From Casimicrobium huifangae (GTDB lineage Bacteria > Pseudomonadota > Gammaproteobacteria > Burkholderiales > Casimicrobiaceae): a stretch of DNA of 64,000 nucleotides. The translations under genes were made by a program, and so were the position numbers. Location of the stretch: assembly GCF_009746125.1 (NCBI RefSeq), contig NZ_CP041352.1, positions 4,386,436 to 4,450,435 on the forward strand, given 5' to 3'. This document shows, piece after piece, positions 52,717 through 60,064 of this stretch. How positions within the stretch are numbered: position 1 is the first letter of the stretch; the number at the start of each line of letters is the position of its first letter. The notes beneath the pieces were generated by a model. The model was given only the letters and a program-made list of their open reading frames with translations, did no database searches and was not told where the DNA came from.

Positions 52717-53310
52717 TCAATAGAAAAACAGGCGTTTACGCTCGGGCTTCTCGATGAAGCGCACGGCGAGCAGTTCGCCGCGCTGGCCGAGCAGCATTTC
52801 GGCGCCCACCGGCTCCTGCAGCTTTTGCGGCGGCACCGGAATGCCGAAATCAAGCATCGCTTCGCGCGACACACTGACCCGCACCATCTGCGCCACGTCG
52901 AGGCGGCCACCGGCAGGCTCGGCAACCAGCATGAAAGGCGTGGTCTGCTCGGTAGCAGCGCCGAACAGCGGTAGCCACCACGGTGCGGCAAACGCGAGCA
53001 CGACGCACAGCGAGAAGGCGCCAGCCGTCACCGGATGCGGACGCAGCACCCGGGTGCCCAGCCAGCCACCCACGTGACCGGCCAGATGGCGCCAGCCACG
53101 CCGCGCCGGCAGCGGCGTCGGTGTCACCGACAGGACCGGCTTGCTGGCCAGCGCACCGCTCGCCCGCAATTCGCCGAAGCGTGCCAGCAGGGTGGCTTCC
53201 AGTCCTTCAGGCGGTTCGACATTGCGGTAACGCTGCGCAGCTTCGGCCCACACTACATCCGGGGTGGCAGCGGCTGCGCGGTCAGCAACAGGGTCAATCG
53301 GGCGGTTCAT
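52717..53310 (-). CDS. Putative anti-sigma factor, single membrane helix
   Basis: This 197-residue protein has a cytosolic N-terminal part of ~95 residues, one membrane helix (VTAGAFSLCVVLAFAAPWWLPLF, about residues 93-115), and a ~80-residue periplasmic part. The gene overlaps the sigma-factor stop by 4 bp. That coupling and topology fit an anti-sigma factor that holds the sigma at the membrane. No zinc-binding HxxxCxxC motif is seen, so it is not a typical ZAS protein. Confidence 0.72.
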   Translation of the reverse strand: MNRPIDPVADRAAAATPDVVWAEAAQRYRNVEPPEGLEATLLARFGELRASGALASKPVLSVTPTPLPARRGWRHLAGHVGGWLGTRVLRPHPVTAGAFSLCVVLAFAAPWWLPLFGAATEQTTPFMLVAEPAGGRLDVAQMVRVSVSREAMLDFGIPVPPQKLQEPVGAEMLLGQRGELLAVRFIEKPERKRLFFY

Positions 53311-53918
53311 GCAGATATTCGGGTGTCGGCGGGGAAAAGTTCCACGATGCGCTGCCGCAGCGCCTCCTTGGCGCGATTCAGCCGGGAACGGACGGTGCCG
53401 ACCGGGCAGCCGATGATGGCGGCCGCGTCGGCGTAGGAGAACTCTTCAAATTCGATCAGCGCCACCACTTCGCGGTGCTCTGCAGCCAATGTGGCCAGCG
53501 CGGCCAGCAGCGCCTCGCTGCGCTCGCGCGCGAGCAGATGGGCGAGAGCGTCACTCACCGCGTCAACATCGGTGTCCTGCGCCGCTCCGGTCGCAGCGGA
53601 ATCGTCGGGGAGTTCGTCGAAGCGGGCGGCTGCGGCACGGATGCGCAGGGCGTGATTGCGCGCCACACCGCACAGGAATGCCGCCAGCGTGCTTCGTGTC
53701 GTATCAAAACCAGTGGCGCCCTGCGTTGCCAGCCACAGAAACGTCTCCTGGGTCGCGTCCGCTGCCGCTTCCCGCGATGGCGCATGCAGGCAGGCAAAGC
53801 GATGTACTGCCGCGCCGTGCCGCCGATAAACCGTTGCCAGCGCCACGGCGTCGCCCGCGCGGATGCGCGCGAGCAATGCTTCGTCGGTCGTGGTGTCGAC
53901 TAGTTCAGGGGATCTCAC
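53307..53918 (-). CDS. ECF-type RNA polymerase sigma factor
   Basis: This 203-residue protein has sigma region 2 (ALATVYRRHGAAVHRFA, then DATQETFLWLATQG) and region 4 (ALATLAAEHREVVALIEFEEFSYADAAAIIGCPVGTVRSRLNRAKEALR). The region 3 gap and length fit an ECF sigma. It is first in an operon with its anti-sigma and the exported 370-residue protein, and is divergent from the TonB receptor at 54294. The intergenic space contains repeat copy E, so a shared promoter is uncertain. Confidence 0.92.
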   Translation of the reverse strand: MRSPELVDTTTDEALLARIRAGDAVALATVYRRHGAAVHRFACLHAPSREAAADATQETFLWLATQGATGFDTTRSTLAAFLCGVARNHALRIRAAAARFDELPDDSAATGAAQDTDVDAVSDALAHLLARERSEALLAALATLAAEHREVVALIEFEEFSYADAAAIIGCPVGTVRSRLNRAKEALRQRIVELFPADTRISA

Positions 53919-53981
53919 GCTGCATATTCCGTTGTGGTCACGGAAAAGTTCCCAACGAGTGATGATGGATGGTCAGGATCG

Positions 53982-54100
53982 ATGGCTTTTTACGGAAACG
54001 CCCATTCAATATGGGCTCATGTGAGAAATCGGTGCAAGTCGACTATTGATCAAAATGCCATTTGAGCCATTGATAAATGGGCGTTTTGGAAGAAAGCTGC
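53982..54100. repeat. ERIC-like palindromic repeat, copy E
   Basis: The left end is GGCTTTTTACGGAAAC. The first hairpin is GCCCATTCAATATGGGC. The centre AAGTCGACTA (54036-54045) is close to perfect. The second hairpin is GCCATTGATAAATGGGC and the end is GAAGAAAGCTGC. A small extra hairpin (CGCCCT-CAGTC-AGGGCG, 54104-54120) follows at once. It lies between the divergent sigma factor and TonB receptor genes. Confidence 0.88.
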
Positions 54101-54213
54101 TAACGCCCTCAGTCAGGGCGATATGCACCAACAACCGTCCTCATGCGCCGCCAGCAGGCGCTTCAAACGCCCTGATGCGGCAAGTTTGCGACACCCGGAG
54201 TCTGCTTTTCCGG

Positions 54214-54231
54214 TTTGTAACCCGGCTGTCA
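54214..54231 (+). promoter_or_regulatory. Tentative PhoB box upstream of TonB receptor 2
   Basis: TTGTAAC (54214-54220), CCGG, CTGTCAT (54225-54231) matches PhoB half-sites at 5/7 and 7/7. Another partial heptamer, CTGTGGA, lies 22 bp on, in the same phase. No clear -10 stands ten bases after. If real, it would place the receptor and nucleotidase in the Pho regulon. It is the weakest of the four boxes. Confidence 0.4.
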
Positions 54232-54293
54232 TTGCATTGCACAAAAGCTGTGGAATATTTGAACGCTGTCAGTCCAAAAAACCGGGTGCATCC

Positions 54294-56726
54294 ATGTCTC
54301 TCACCAACACGTCCCAGCCCAAACTGTCCGCCATCGCGCGCGCAGTTGCCCTCACGCTCGCCACCGCCGCCATCGGCACCGCGGTCGCGCAAACCGCCAC
54401 CGACAAAAAAGATGACCAGGCGCCGCGCGCCAAAGAGGACACCGTCCGTCTCGGCACCATCACCATCGTCGGTCAGGGCGACAAACTCGGCGCCGGCCAG
54501 ATCCTGAACGAAGACGCGGTCAAGGGCCGCAGCACGGTGACCAAGGAAGCCTCCGAGAAGGACCGCACCACCGGCAACACCTATCAGGCGCTGTCAATCC
54601 TGCCCGGCATCAACACCTACAACCATGACGCCACCGGCTTGTTCGGCGGCGGCCTGACCATTCGTGGCTTTGGTGCAGACCAGATCGGCTTCACCATCAA
54701 CGGTGTGCCGGTCAACGACTCCGGCAGCTACTCGGTGTTTCCGCAAGAGTACTCCGACATGGAGAACACCTGCCTGCAATCGGTCGCCCAGGGCACCCCG
54801 GATGTGGAATCGCCGCATATCGGCGCCACTGGCGGCAGCATCAGCGTCAACACCTGCGACCCGATTGACACCCGCCGCGTTCGCGTTACGCAGACCGTCG
54901 GCCAGCTCAATCTCTCCCGCACCTTCGTGCGTTTCGACACTGGCCGCTTCGCCAACAACATGGCGAAGACCTTCATCAGCTATTCGCACTCTCAGGCCGA
55001 CAAGTGGAAGGGCCCGGGCGGCGCCAAGCGTGATCACGTTGACGCCGCGTTTGCGCTCGACATCAACGCGGACAACAAGATTGTTGGCGTGGTCAACTAC
55101 AACAAGGCCGTCAATAACAACTATCAGACGCTCAGTCTCACGCAGCTGAACAATCTGGGCTACTACGCCGACTACTCGCCAACCTTCACGCCAGGCCATC
55201 TGACACCGGTGGGTGGTGTGCGCCAGGCCGAAACCGGGCCGCTGTCGCCGCAACAGTTCTACAAGCTGGCACTGAACCCGTTCGAGAACGCGGTGGCGTC
55301 GCTGTCCGGGTCGTTCCGTCTCGCCGAGAACACCTACCTCAAGGTGCAACCCTACCTTTGGTACGGCTACGGCACTGGCGGCGTGCAGCAGCGCGCCCTG
55401 TCGGAGACCGCGTTCCTCAACACCGCCACCGGCCGCACCGGCGCAGGTCGCGACCTCAACGGCGACGGCGATACGCTGGACAGCATCATCGTTGCCAACA
55501 GCAGCGTCACCAAAACCAACCGCCCCGGCGTAACCGCCGAAGTCAGCCACCTGATCGGCAGTCATTCGATCAAGCTCGGTGTCTGGTACGAACGTGCCCA
55601 GCACAAGCAAACCGGACCGGCCGTTGCGGTGGACGCCAACGGTAATCCGGCCGACCTCTGGCTGCGCGATGGTCACATTACCCGTCCGGATGGCAGCGAC
55701 TTCAACTCGCGCAACTGGCTGACCATCAGCCCGGCATGGCAGGTCTATGCGTCTGATTCATGGAGCTTCATGAACGACCGTGGCATCCTGACCTTTGGCC
55801 TGCGCGCACCAGAAATCACCCGCAAGTTCACCAACTTCGCAAACGAGGGCGGTACCACCGTCAACTTCAACTCGACCTACACCATCGAGAAGAAGTTCCA
55901 CGACGTGCTGCCACAGATCGGCGCCCGCTTCAACATCGACCGCGAGCAGCAGGTGTTTGCCAACGTTGGCAAAAACTTCCGCGCACCGCCGAACTTCGCC
56001 TTTGCACCGACCAACGGCAACGTGACCATCACCAACGGCGTTGCCGTGCTGACCGGTGACATCAAGGCGGAAACGTCAATCAACACCGATATCGGCTATC
56101 GCCTGCAGACCAAGGCCATCACGTTCTCGGCGACGGCCTTCCAGGTCGACTTCAAGGACCGTCAGGCCACGGCGTTTGACCCGAATACGTTGAAATCGAT
56201 CTACACCAACGCGGGCAAGGCGCGGACCCGCGGCATCGAGCTTGAGGCAGGCACCACGCCGATTAACGGCTGGTCGCTCTATGGCTCGCTGACAGTGCAG
56301 CAAAGCAAGGTGCTGAACGACATCCGCACCAGCGCGACGGCAGTGCTGCCGACTACCGGCAAGCACTTCGCCCTGACGCCGCGCACCATGGCCGGCCTGG
56401 CGCTGCAGTACTCGGATGGCCCGCTTTACGCTCGCCTGAAGGCGAAGCACACGGGCAACCAGTACGCCACGCTGATGAACGACGAGGAAGTGCCGAGCTA
56501 CATGACAGCTGACTTCGACGCTGGCTACAAGTTCAGCGACATGGCGTTCATGAAGAACCCGATGATCCGTCTCAACGTCAGCAACCTGGGCAACACCAAG
56601 TACCGCAACCCGAGCTCGGGCACGGTGCTCAATGCCACGGCAGTTGGCACTCAGGCCGCGGGCACCGTGTTCTACTATCTGGGCGCACCGCGGTTCTTCT
56701 CGGTCAGCCTGAGCGCCGACTTCTAG
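54294..56726 (+). CDS. TonB-dependent outer-membrane receptor
   Basis: This 810-residue receptor has a signal peptide ending AVAQT near residue 33. The plug has LGTITIVGQGDKLGAGQ, TYQALSILPGINTYNHD and GGGLTIRGFGADQIGFTINGVPVND. A large barrel ends in FFSVSLSADF with the terminal phenylalanine used in outer-membrane insertion. It has a pair of plug cysteines (ENTCLQ and VNTCDP). The substrate is unknown. A nucleotidase follows after a terminator, which suggests that nucleotides or other phosphate compounds might be taken up. The ATG at 54294 begins the signal peptide. Confidence 0.92.
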   Translation: MSLTNTSQPKLSAIARAVALTLATAAIGTAVAQTATDKKDDQAPRAKEDTVRLGTITIVGQGDKLGAGQILNEDAVKGRSTVTKEASEKDRTTGNTYQALSILPGINTYNHDATGLFGGGLTIRGFGADQIGFTINGVPVNDSGSYSVFPQEYSDMENTCLQSVAQGTPDVESPHIGATGGSISVNTCDPIDTRRVRVTQTVGQLNLSRTFVRFDTGRFANNMAKTFISYSHSQADKWKGPGGAKRDHVDAAFALDINADNKIVGVVNYNKAVNNNYQTLSLTQLNNLGYYADYSPTFTPGHLTPVGGVRQAETGPLSPQQFYKLALNPFENAVASLSGSFRLAENTYLKVQPYLWYGYGTGGVQQRALSETAFLNTATGRTGAGRDLNGDGDTLDSIIVANSSVTKTNRPGVTAEVSHLIGSHSIKLGVWYERAQHKQTGPAVAVDANGNPADLWLRDGHITRPDGSDFNSRNWLTISPAWQVYASDSWSFMNDRGILTFGLRAPEITRKFTNFANEGGTTVNFNSTYTIEKKFHDVLPQIGARFNIDREQQVFANVGKNFRAPPNFAFAPTNGNVTITNGVAVLTGDIKAETSINTDIGYRLQTKAITFSATAFQVDFKDRQATAFDPNTLKSIYTNAGKARTRGIELEAGTTPINGWSLYGSLTVQQSKVLNDIRTSATAVLPTTGKHFALTPRTMAGLALQYSDGPLYARLKAKHTGNQYATLMNDEEVPSYMTADFDAGYKFSDMAFMKNPMIRLNVSNLGNTKYRNPSSGTVLNATAVGTQAAGTVFYYLGAPRFFSVSLSADF

Positions 56727-56780
56727 TCACGCCCGGTTGACGGGTGCCGCACCACCTTGCGGCACCACTGAAACTCCCTC

Positions 56781-56811
56781 AAGCCGCGCCACAAGCGCGG
56801 CTTTGTTTTTT
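56781..56811 (+). terminator. Intrinsic terminator after TonB receptor 2
   Basis: AAGCCGCGC-CACAA-GCGCGGCTT followed by TGTTTTTT, 55 bp after the receptor stop and 27 bp before the nucleotidase start. It makes separate messages, or partial read-through, likely. Confidence 0.9.
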
Positions 56812-56837
56812 GCAGGTCTGTACACAGGTCGATCATC

Positions 56838-58928
56838 ATGCAACTGCTCTTTCGCTCCCGCCCGTCACTGTCACGCACCGCCCGCGCCGCCGCGCTGACG
56901 GCACTCGCCGCTGCAACCACTCTTGCGCTGCTCGCAGGTTGTGCGACACCCGCAGGAACCGGCACGACGACGCCGGTCGCCCGCATCGCCGATGGCACGA
57001 AGGCGCAACTGGCGCTGCTGGAAACCACCGACCTGCACACCAATGTCCTGTCCTACGACTACTACAAGCTCGGCGAGGACCGCAGCATCGGCTTCGAGCG
57101 CACCGCGGCACTGATCGCGGCGGCGCGCAAGGAGTTCACCAACACGCTGCTGTTCGACAACGGCGACACCATTCAGGGCACCGCGCTTTCGGACTATCAG
57201 GCGCAGGTGAAGCGCCTGGGCTGCGATGAAGTGCTGGCGATGTACAAGGTGATGAACGCGCTTGGCTACGACGCCGGTGGCATCGGCAATCACGAGTTCA
57301 ACTACGGCCTGTCATTCCTGTCGCAAGTCACCGGCAACCGCTTCAACGTAGACCTGCGCCCCGGCGAGCAGGCAATCCCGGCGCAACCTTGCGCCGGGCC
57401 GAACTTTCCGCTGGTGCTGGCGAACGTGCTTTCGGTGAAAGATCGCAAGCCGCTGTTCAAACCCTACGTCGTGCTGGATCGTTCACTCAAAGTAACCACT
57501 GTTGATGGCAAGACGGCCGACGCACCGATCAAGGTGGGCGTTATCGCGTTCACGCCGCCGAAGATCCTCGACTGGGACAAGCGCTGGCTCAATGGCGTCG
57601 TCTACACCGATGGCATCAAGGAACTGGCTGAGCAATACATTCCCGAAATGAAGGCGCAGGGCGCCGACCTCATCGTTGCCATCTCGCACGGCGGGCTCGA
57701 CGCCAACCCCTACACGCCGTCGATGGAGAACGCCAACTGGCATCTGGCCCAGGTGAAGGACGTGGATGCCATGCTGATCGGGCACTCGCACCAGACCTTC
57801 CCGAATGCAGCGAGCACCATGAACCAGTTCAACCTGCCCAACGTCGACAAGGCGAAAGGCTTCGTGCATGGAGTGCCAACCGTGATGGCGAACTTCTGGG
57901 GCAAGACGCTGGGGGTGATCCAGTTGCAACTGGTGGCTAAGAATGGCCGCTGGTCGGTCGACAGGACGAAGACCGTAGTTGAGGCGCGCAACATCCAGAA
58001 CGCGGACCGCAGCTTCGTCACACCGCTGCCCGCGGTCGCCGAGACAGTGCGAGCCGAACATCAGGCCACCATCGACTACGTGAAAACGCCGATCGGCAGC
58101 AGTGACTTCGCGATGACCTCCTACTTCGCCGACGTTGGCGATGTATCCGCGATGCAGATCGTGAACATGGCGCAAACCGATTACGTGGCGAACTACGTGA
58201 AGCAGACCATGCCGCAATTCGCCAGCCTGCCGGTGCTCTCCACCGCCTCGCCGTTCAAGACCGGTTTTGCCGGGGGTGCCGACTTCACCGATGTCGCCGC
58301 CGGTCCGATCGCGATCAACAACGCCGCCGATCTGTACCTGTTCCCGAACACGCTGTATGCGGTGAAGGTTGATGGCGCCGGCCTCAAGGCCTGGCTCGAA
58401 GCTGCTGCCCGCCGCTTCAACCAGATTGATCCCGCGCGCACCACCGAGCAATCGCTGACCGGCACGGCCCCCGGCTACACCTTCGACATGCTGACCCATC
58501 CCGACATGAGCTACGAGATTGACGTCAGCAAACCCTTCGGTTCCCGCATCGTGAACCTGTCCTACAAAGGCACCGCGGTATCGCCGTCGGCCGAGTTCAT
58601 CGTTGCCACCAACAACTACCGCGCCAGCGGCGGCGGCAACTTCCCGGGACTCGACGGCAGCAAGACCATCTTCGCCTCGCCCGACACCAATCGCGAAGTG
58701 CTGATCAATTACGTGAAAGCCGTGAAGACTCTCAGCCGAGCCGCCCACGGCAGCGCGCGCAGCTGGCGTTTCGTCAAGTTCGCCACGGCAGGCCCGGTGG
58801 TGTTCAAGTCGGCACCAGGCAAAGTCGCGGTCGCACAGGCCGCCGGCATCAACAACATCCGCGAGCTTCGCGCCGATGATGGTTCCGGCAAGGGCCTCGC
58901 GGTGTATGCGATTGATTTGTCGAAGTGA
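56838..58928 (+). CDS. 5'-nucleotidase / 2',3'-cyclic phosphodiesterase lipoprotein (CpdB-like)
   Basis: This 696-residue protein starts with a lipoprotein signal (ALLAGCATP, lipid cysteine near residue 34). The metallophosphatase domain follows: LLETTDLHTNVLSYDYYK, LFDNGDTIQGTALSDY, GIGNHEFNYGL, VAISHGGLD and IGHSHQTFPN. A C-terminal nucleotide-binding domain follows (YLFPNTLYAVKVDGAGLKAWLE, ATNNYRASGGGNFPG). CpdB enzymes hydrolyse 2',3'-cyclic nucleotides and 3'-nucleotides to nucleosides and phosphate in the periplasm. Length and layout favour CpdB over UshA. Confidence 0.88.
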   Translation: MQLLFRSRPSLSRTARAAALTALAAATTLALLAGCATPAGTGTTTPVARIADGTKAQLALLETTDLHTNVLSYDYYKLGEDRSIGFERTAALIAAARKEFTNTLLFDNGDTIQGTALSDYQAQVKRLGCDEVLAMYKVMNALGYDAGGIGNHEFNYGLSFLSQVTGNRFNVDLRPGEQAIPAQPCAGPNFPLVLANVLSVKDRKPLFKPYVVLDRSLKVTTVDGKTADAPIKVGVIAFTPPKILDWDKRWLNGVVYTDGIKELAEQYIPEMKAQGADLIVAISHGGLDANPYTPSMENANWHLAQVKDVDAMLIGHSHQTFPNAASTMNQFNLPNVDKAKGFVHGVPTVMANFWGKTLGVIQLQLVAKNGRWSVDRTKTVVEARNIQNADRSFVTPLPAVAETVRAEHQATIDYVKTPIGSSDFAMTSYFADVGDVSAMQIVNMAQTDYVANYVKQTMPQFASLPVLSTASPFKTGFAGGADFTDVAAGPIAINNAADLYLFPNTLYAVKVDGAGLKAWLEAAARRFNQIDPARTTEQSLTGTAPGYTFDMLTHPDMSYEIDVSKPFGSRIVNLSYKGTAVSPSAEFIVATNNYRASGGGNFPGLDGSKTIFASPDTNREVLINYVKAVKTLSRAAHGSARSWRFVKFATAGPVVFKSAPGKVAVAQAAGINNIRELRADDGSGKGLAVYAIDLSK

Positions 58929-58956
58929 TTGCGGCAACGGTTTCATGCCCTCACCG

Positions 58957-59110
58957 CTCTCTCCGTTTGTGGTGACCCTTCGACTCCGCTCAGGAGTAAA
59001 CGCCGCGCTCGCCACTCTCTCCGTTCGTGGTGACCCTTCGACTCCGCTCAGGAGTAAACGCCGCGCTCACCACTCTCTCCGTTCGTGGTGAGCTTGTCGA
59101 ACCATGAACG
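58957..59110. repeat. 58-bp tandem palindromic repeat, 2.6 units, reaching a start codon
   Basis: Two near-identical 58-bp units (58957-59014, 59015-59072) each read CTCTCTCCGTT..GTGGTGACC, then CTTCGACTCCGCTCAGGAG, then TAAACGCCGCGCTC. A third unit stops after GTGGTGA and ends with a palindrome CGTTCGTGGT...ACCATGAACG (59080-59110). The ATG of the Sel1 gene is inside that last arm. The CTTCGACTCCGCTCAGG core is a dispersed repeat type seen in many proteobacteria. Confidence 0.8.
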
Positions 59111-59916
59111 CTAACCAATGCCGTCCGGTCGTGATCGCGCTGCTCGCGCTCTGCGCCTGCTCGCCCGTAGCCTCGATGGAACGCAGCGCCGTCGAGGACT
59201 CTGTGACTGCTCCACGGGTAAGGCCCCTCGATTCCGCTGCGCTCCATCGAGGCTACAAAGCGGATGATCCGGCGCACATTGATCGGCTGCGCATGGCCGC
59301 CGACGCAGGGCGCGACGATGCGGCATTGCAAACATTGACAGCGTTTGCGGGCGCTGGCAACGTGGCGGCGCAGCGGGCAGTTGGAACCACGCTGCTCGCC
59401 CGTGGCGACGCACGATCAGACGCTGAGGGCCGCCGCTGGCTGACGCTCGCGGCCGCGCAGGGCGACGCACCGGCAGCCTTGCATCTTGGCCGCGCCTGCC
59501 TGCGCGATTCGCCAGCGGCGCCGCGCAGCGAAGCGCGGGCGCGCGAGTGGCTGCTCAAGGCCTATGCACAGGACGTCACGCGGGCGCAAGCTGCGTACTA
59601 CCTGGGCTTGCTTGCCCGCACGAACGATCCACCGCAGGCGGCCGCGTACTTCCGCGAAGCGGCGGAGCAGGGCGTCGCCGAGGCAATGTATCTGCTCGGC
59701 AACGCCAGCGCGGCGGGCGAAGGTATCGATCAGGACCCTCGCGAAGCCATGCGCTGGTATCTGCGCGCTGCCGCACTGGATCACCCGGCTGCGATCCAGG
59801 AGCTAGCCTTCGCCTTCCAGCGTGGCGACACCCTGTTGCCGCAGAGTGATCTGCAGGCGGCCAACATGCGGCTGGCAATGGAGCACGCGCTGCGGCATCC
59901 AAAAGCCGCACCGTAG
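59104..59916 (+). CDS. Exported Sel1-repeat (TPR-like) protein
   Basis: This 270-residue protein has a hydrophobic start (VVIALLALCACSPVAS), perhaps a lipoprotein signal with a poor lipobox. From about residue 58 it has Sel1-like repeats of ~36 residues: AAQRAVGTTLLARGDARSDAEGRRWLTLAAAQGDAPAALHLG, YFREAAEQGVAEAMYLLGNASAAGEGIDQDPREAMRWYLRAAAL. Such repeats bind partner proteins. Residues ~22-51 are encoded by an inserted palindromic repeat (59168-59255). The start codon itself lies in another repeat, so the true start could differ. Confidence 0.78.
   Translation: MNANQCRPVVIALLALCACSPVASMERSAVEDSVTAPRVRPLDSAALHRGYKADDPAHIDRLRMAADAGRDDAALQTLTAFAGAGNVAAQRAVGTTLLARGDARSDAEGRRWLTLAAAQGDAPAALHLGRACLRDSPAAPRSEARAREWLLKAYAQDVTRAQAAYYLGLLARTNDPPQAAAYFREAAEQGVAEAMYLLGNASAAGEGIDQDPREAMRWYLRAAALDHPAAIQELAFAFQRGDTLLPQSDLQAANMRLAMEHALRHPKAAP
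59168..59255. repeat. Palindromic repeat inserted in frame in the Sel1 gene
   Basis: TAGCCTCGATGGAACGCAGCG (59168-59188) is matched by an inverted copy at 59235-59255 with one mismatch in 21. The intervening 46 bp keep the frame open, so the gene gains ~29 residues (about VASMERSAVEDS to ALHRGYK). The arm CCTCGATGGA / TCCATCGAGG is typical of dispersed intergenic repeats. Confidence 0.8.
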
Positions 59917-59933
59917 CACCGTCTCTGGTGCAT

Positions 59934-60052
59934 CAACTTTTACGTGTGAAGCCCACCGTATAAGGGCTTGGCCGGCAAAACATCGAAAAGTCGGCTTTTA
60001 CCGTTTTTGCCACCTGAGCCCTTATACAATGGGGCTTCCAGCAAATAGCTGT
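59934..60052. repeat. ERIC-like palindromic repeat, copy F
   Basis: The left end is AACTTTTACGTGTGAAG. The first hairpin is GCCCACCGTATAAGGGC. The centre AAAAGTCGGCTTTT (59987-60000) has one change. The second hairpin is GCCCTTATACAATGGGGC and the end is AGCAAATAGCTG. It lies between the convergent Sel1 and DUF5648 genes. Confidence 0.87.
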
Positions 60053-60064
60053 GCCACTGACTGA

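Noticed and set aside
54594-55676. 360-residue minus-strand frame inside TonB receptor 2
   Set aside because: It lies wholly within the receptor, which has an intact plug and barrel. The frame is a codon-bias effect.
57483-59015. 510-residue minus-strand frame opposite the nucleotidase
   Set aside because: The plus strand encodes a full CpdB-like enzyme with all motifs. The opposite frame has no motif and runs into a tandem repeat.
58957-59110. 58-bp units considered as a CRISPR array
   Set aside because: The units abut with no spacers, and no cas genes are present.
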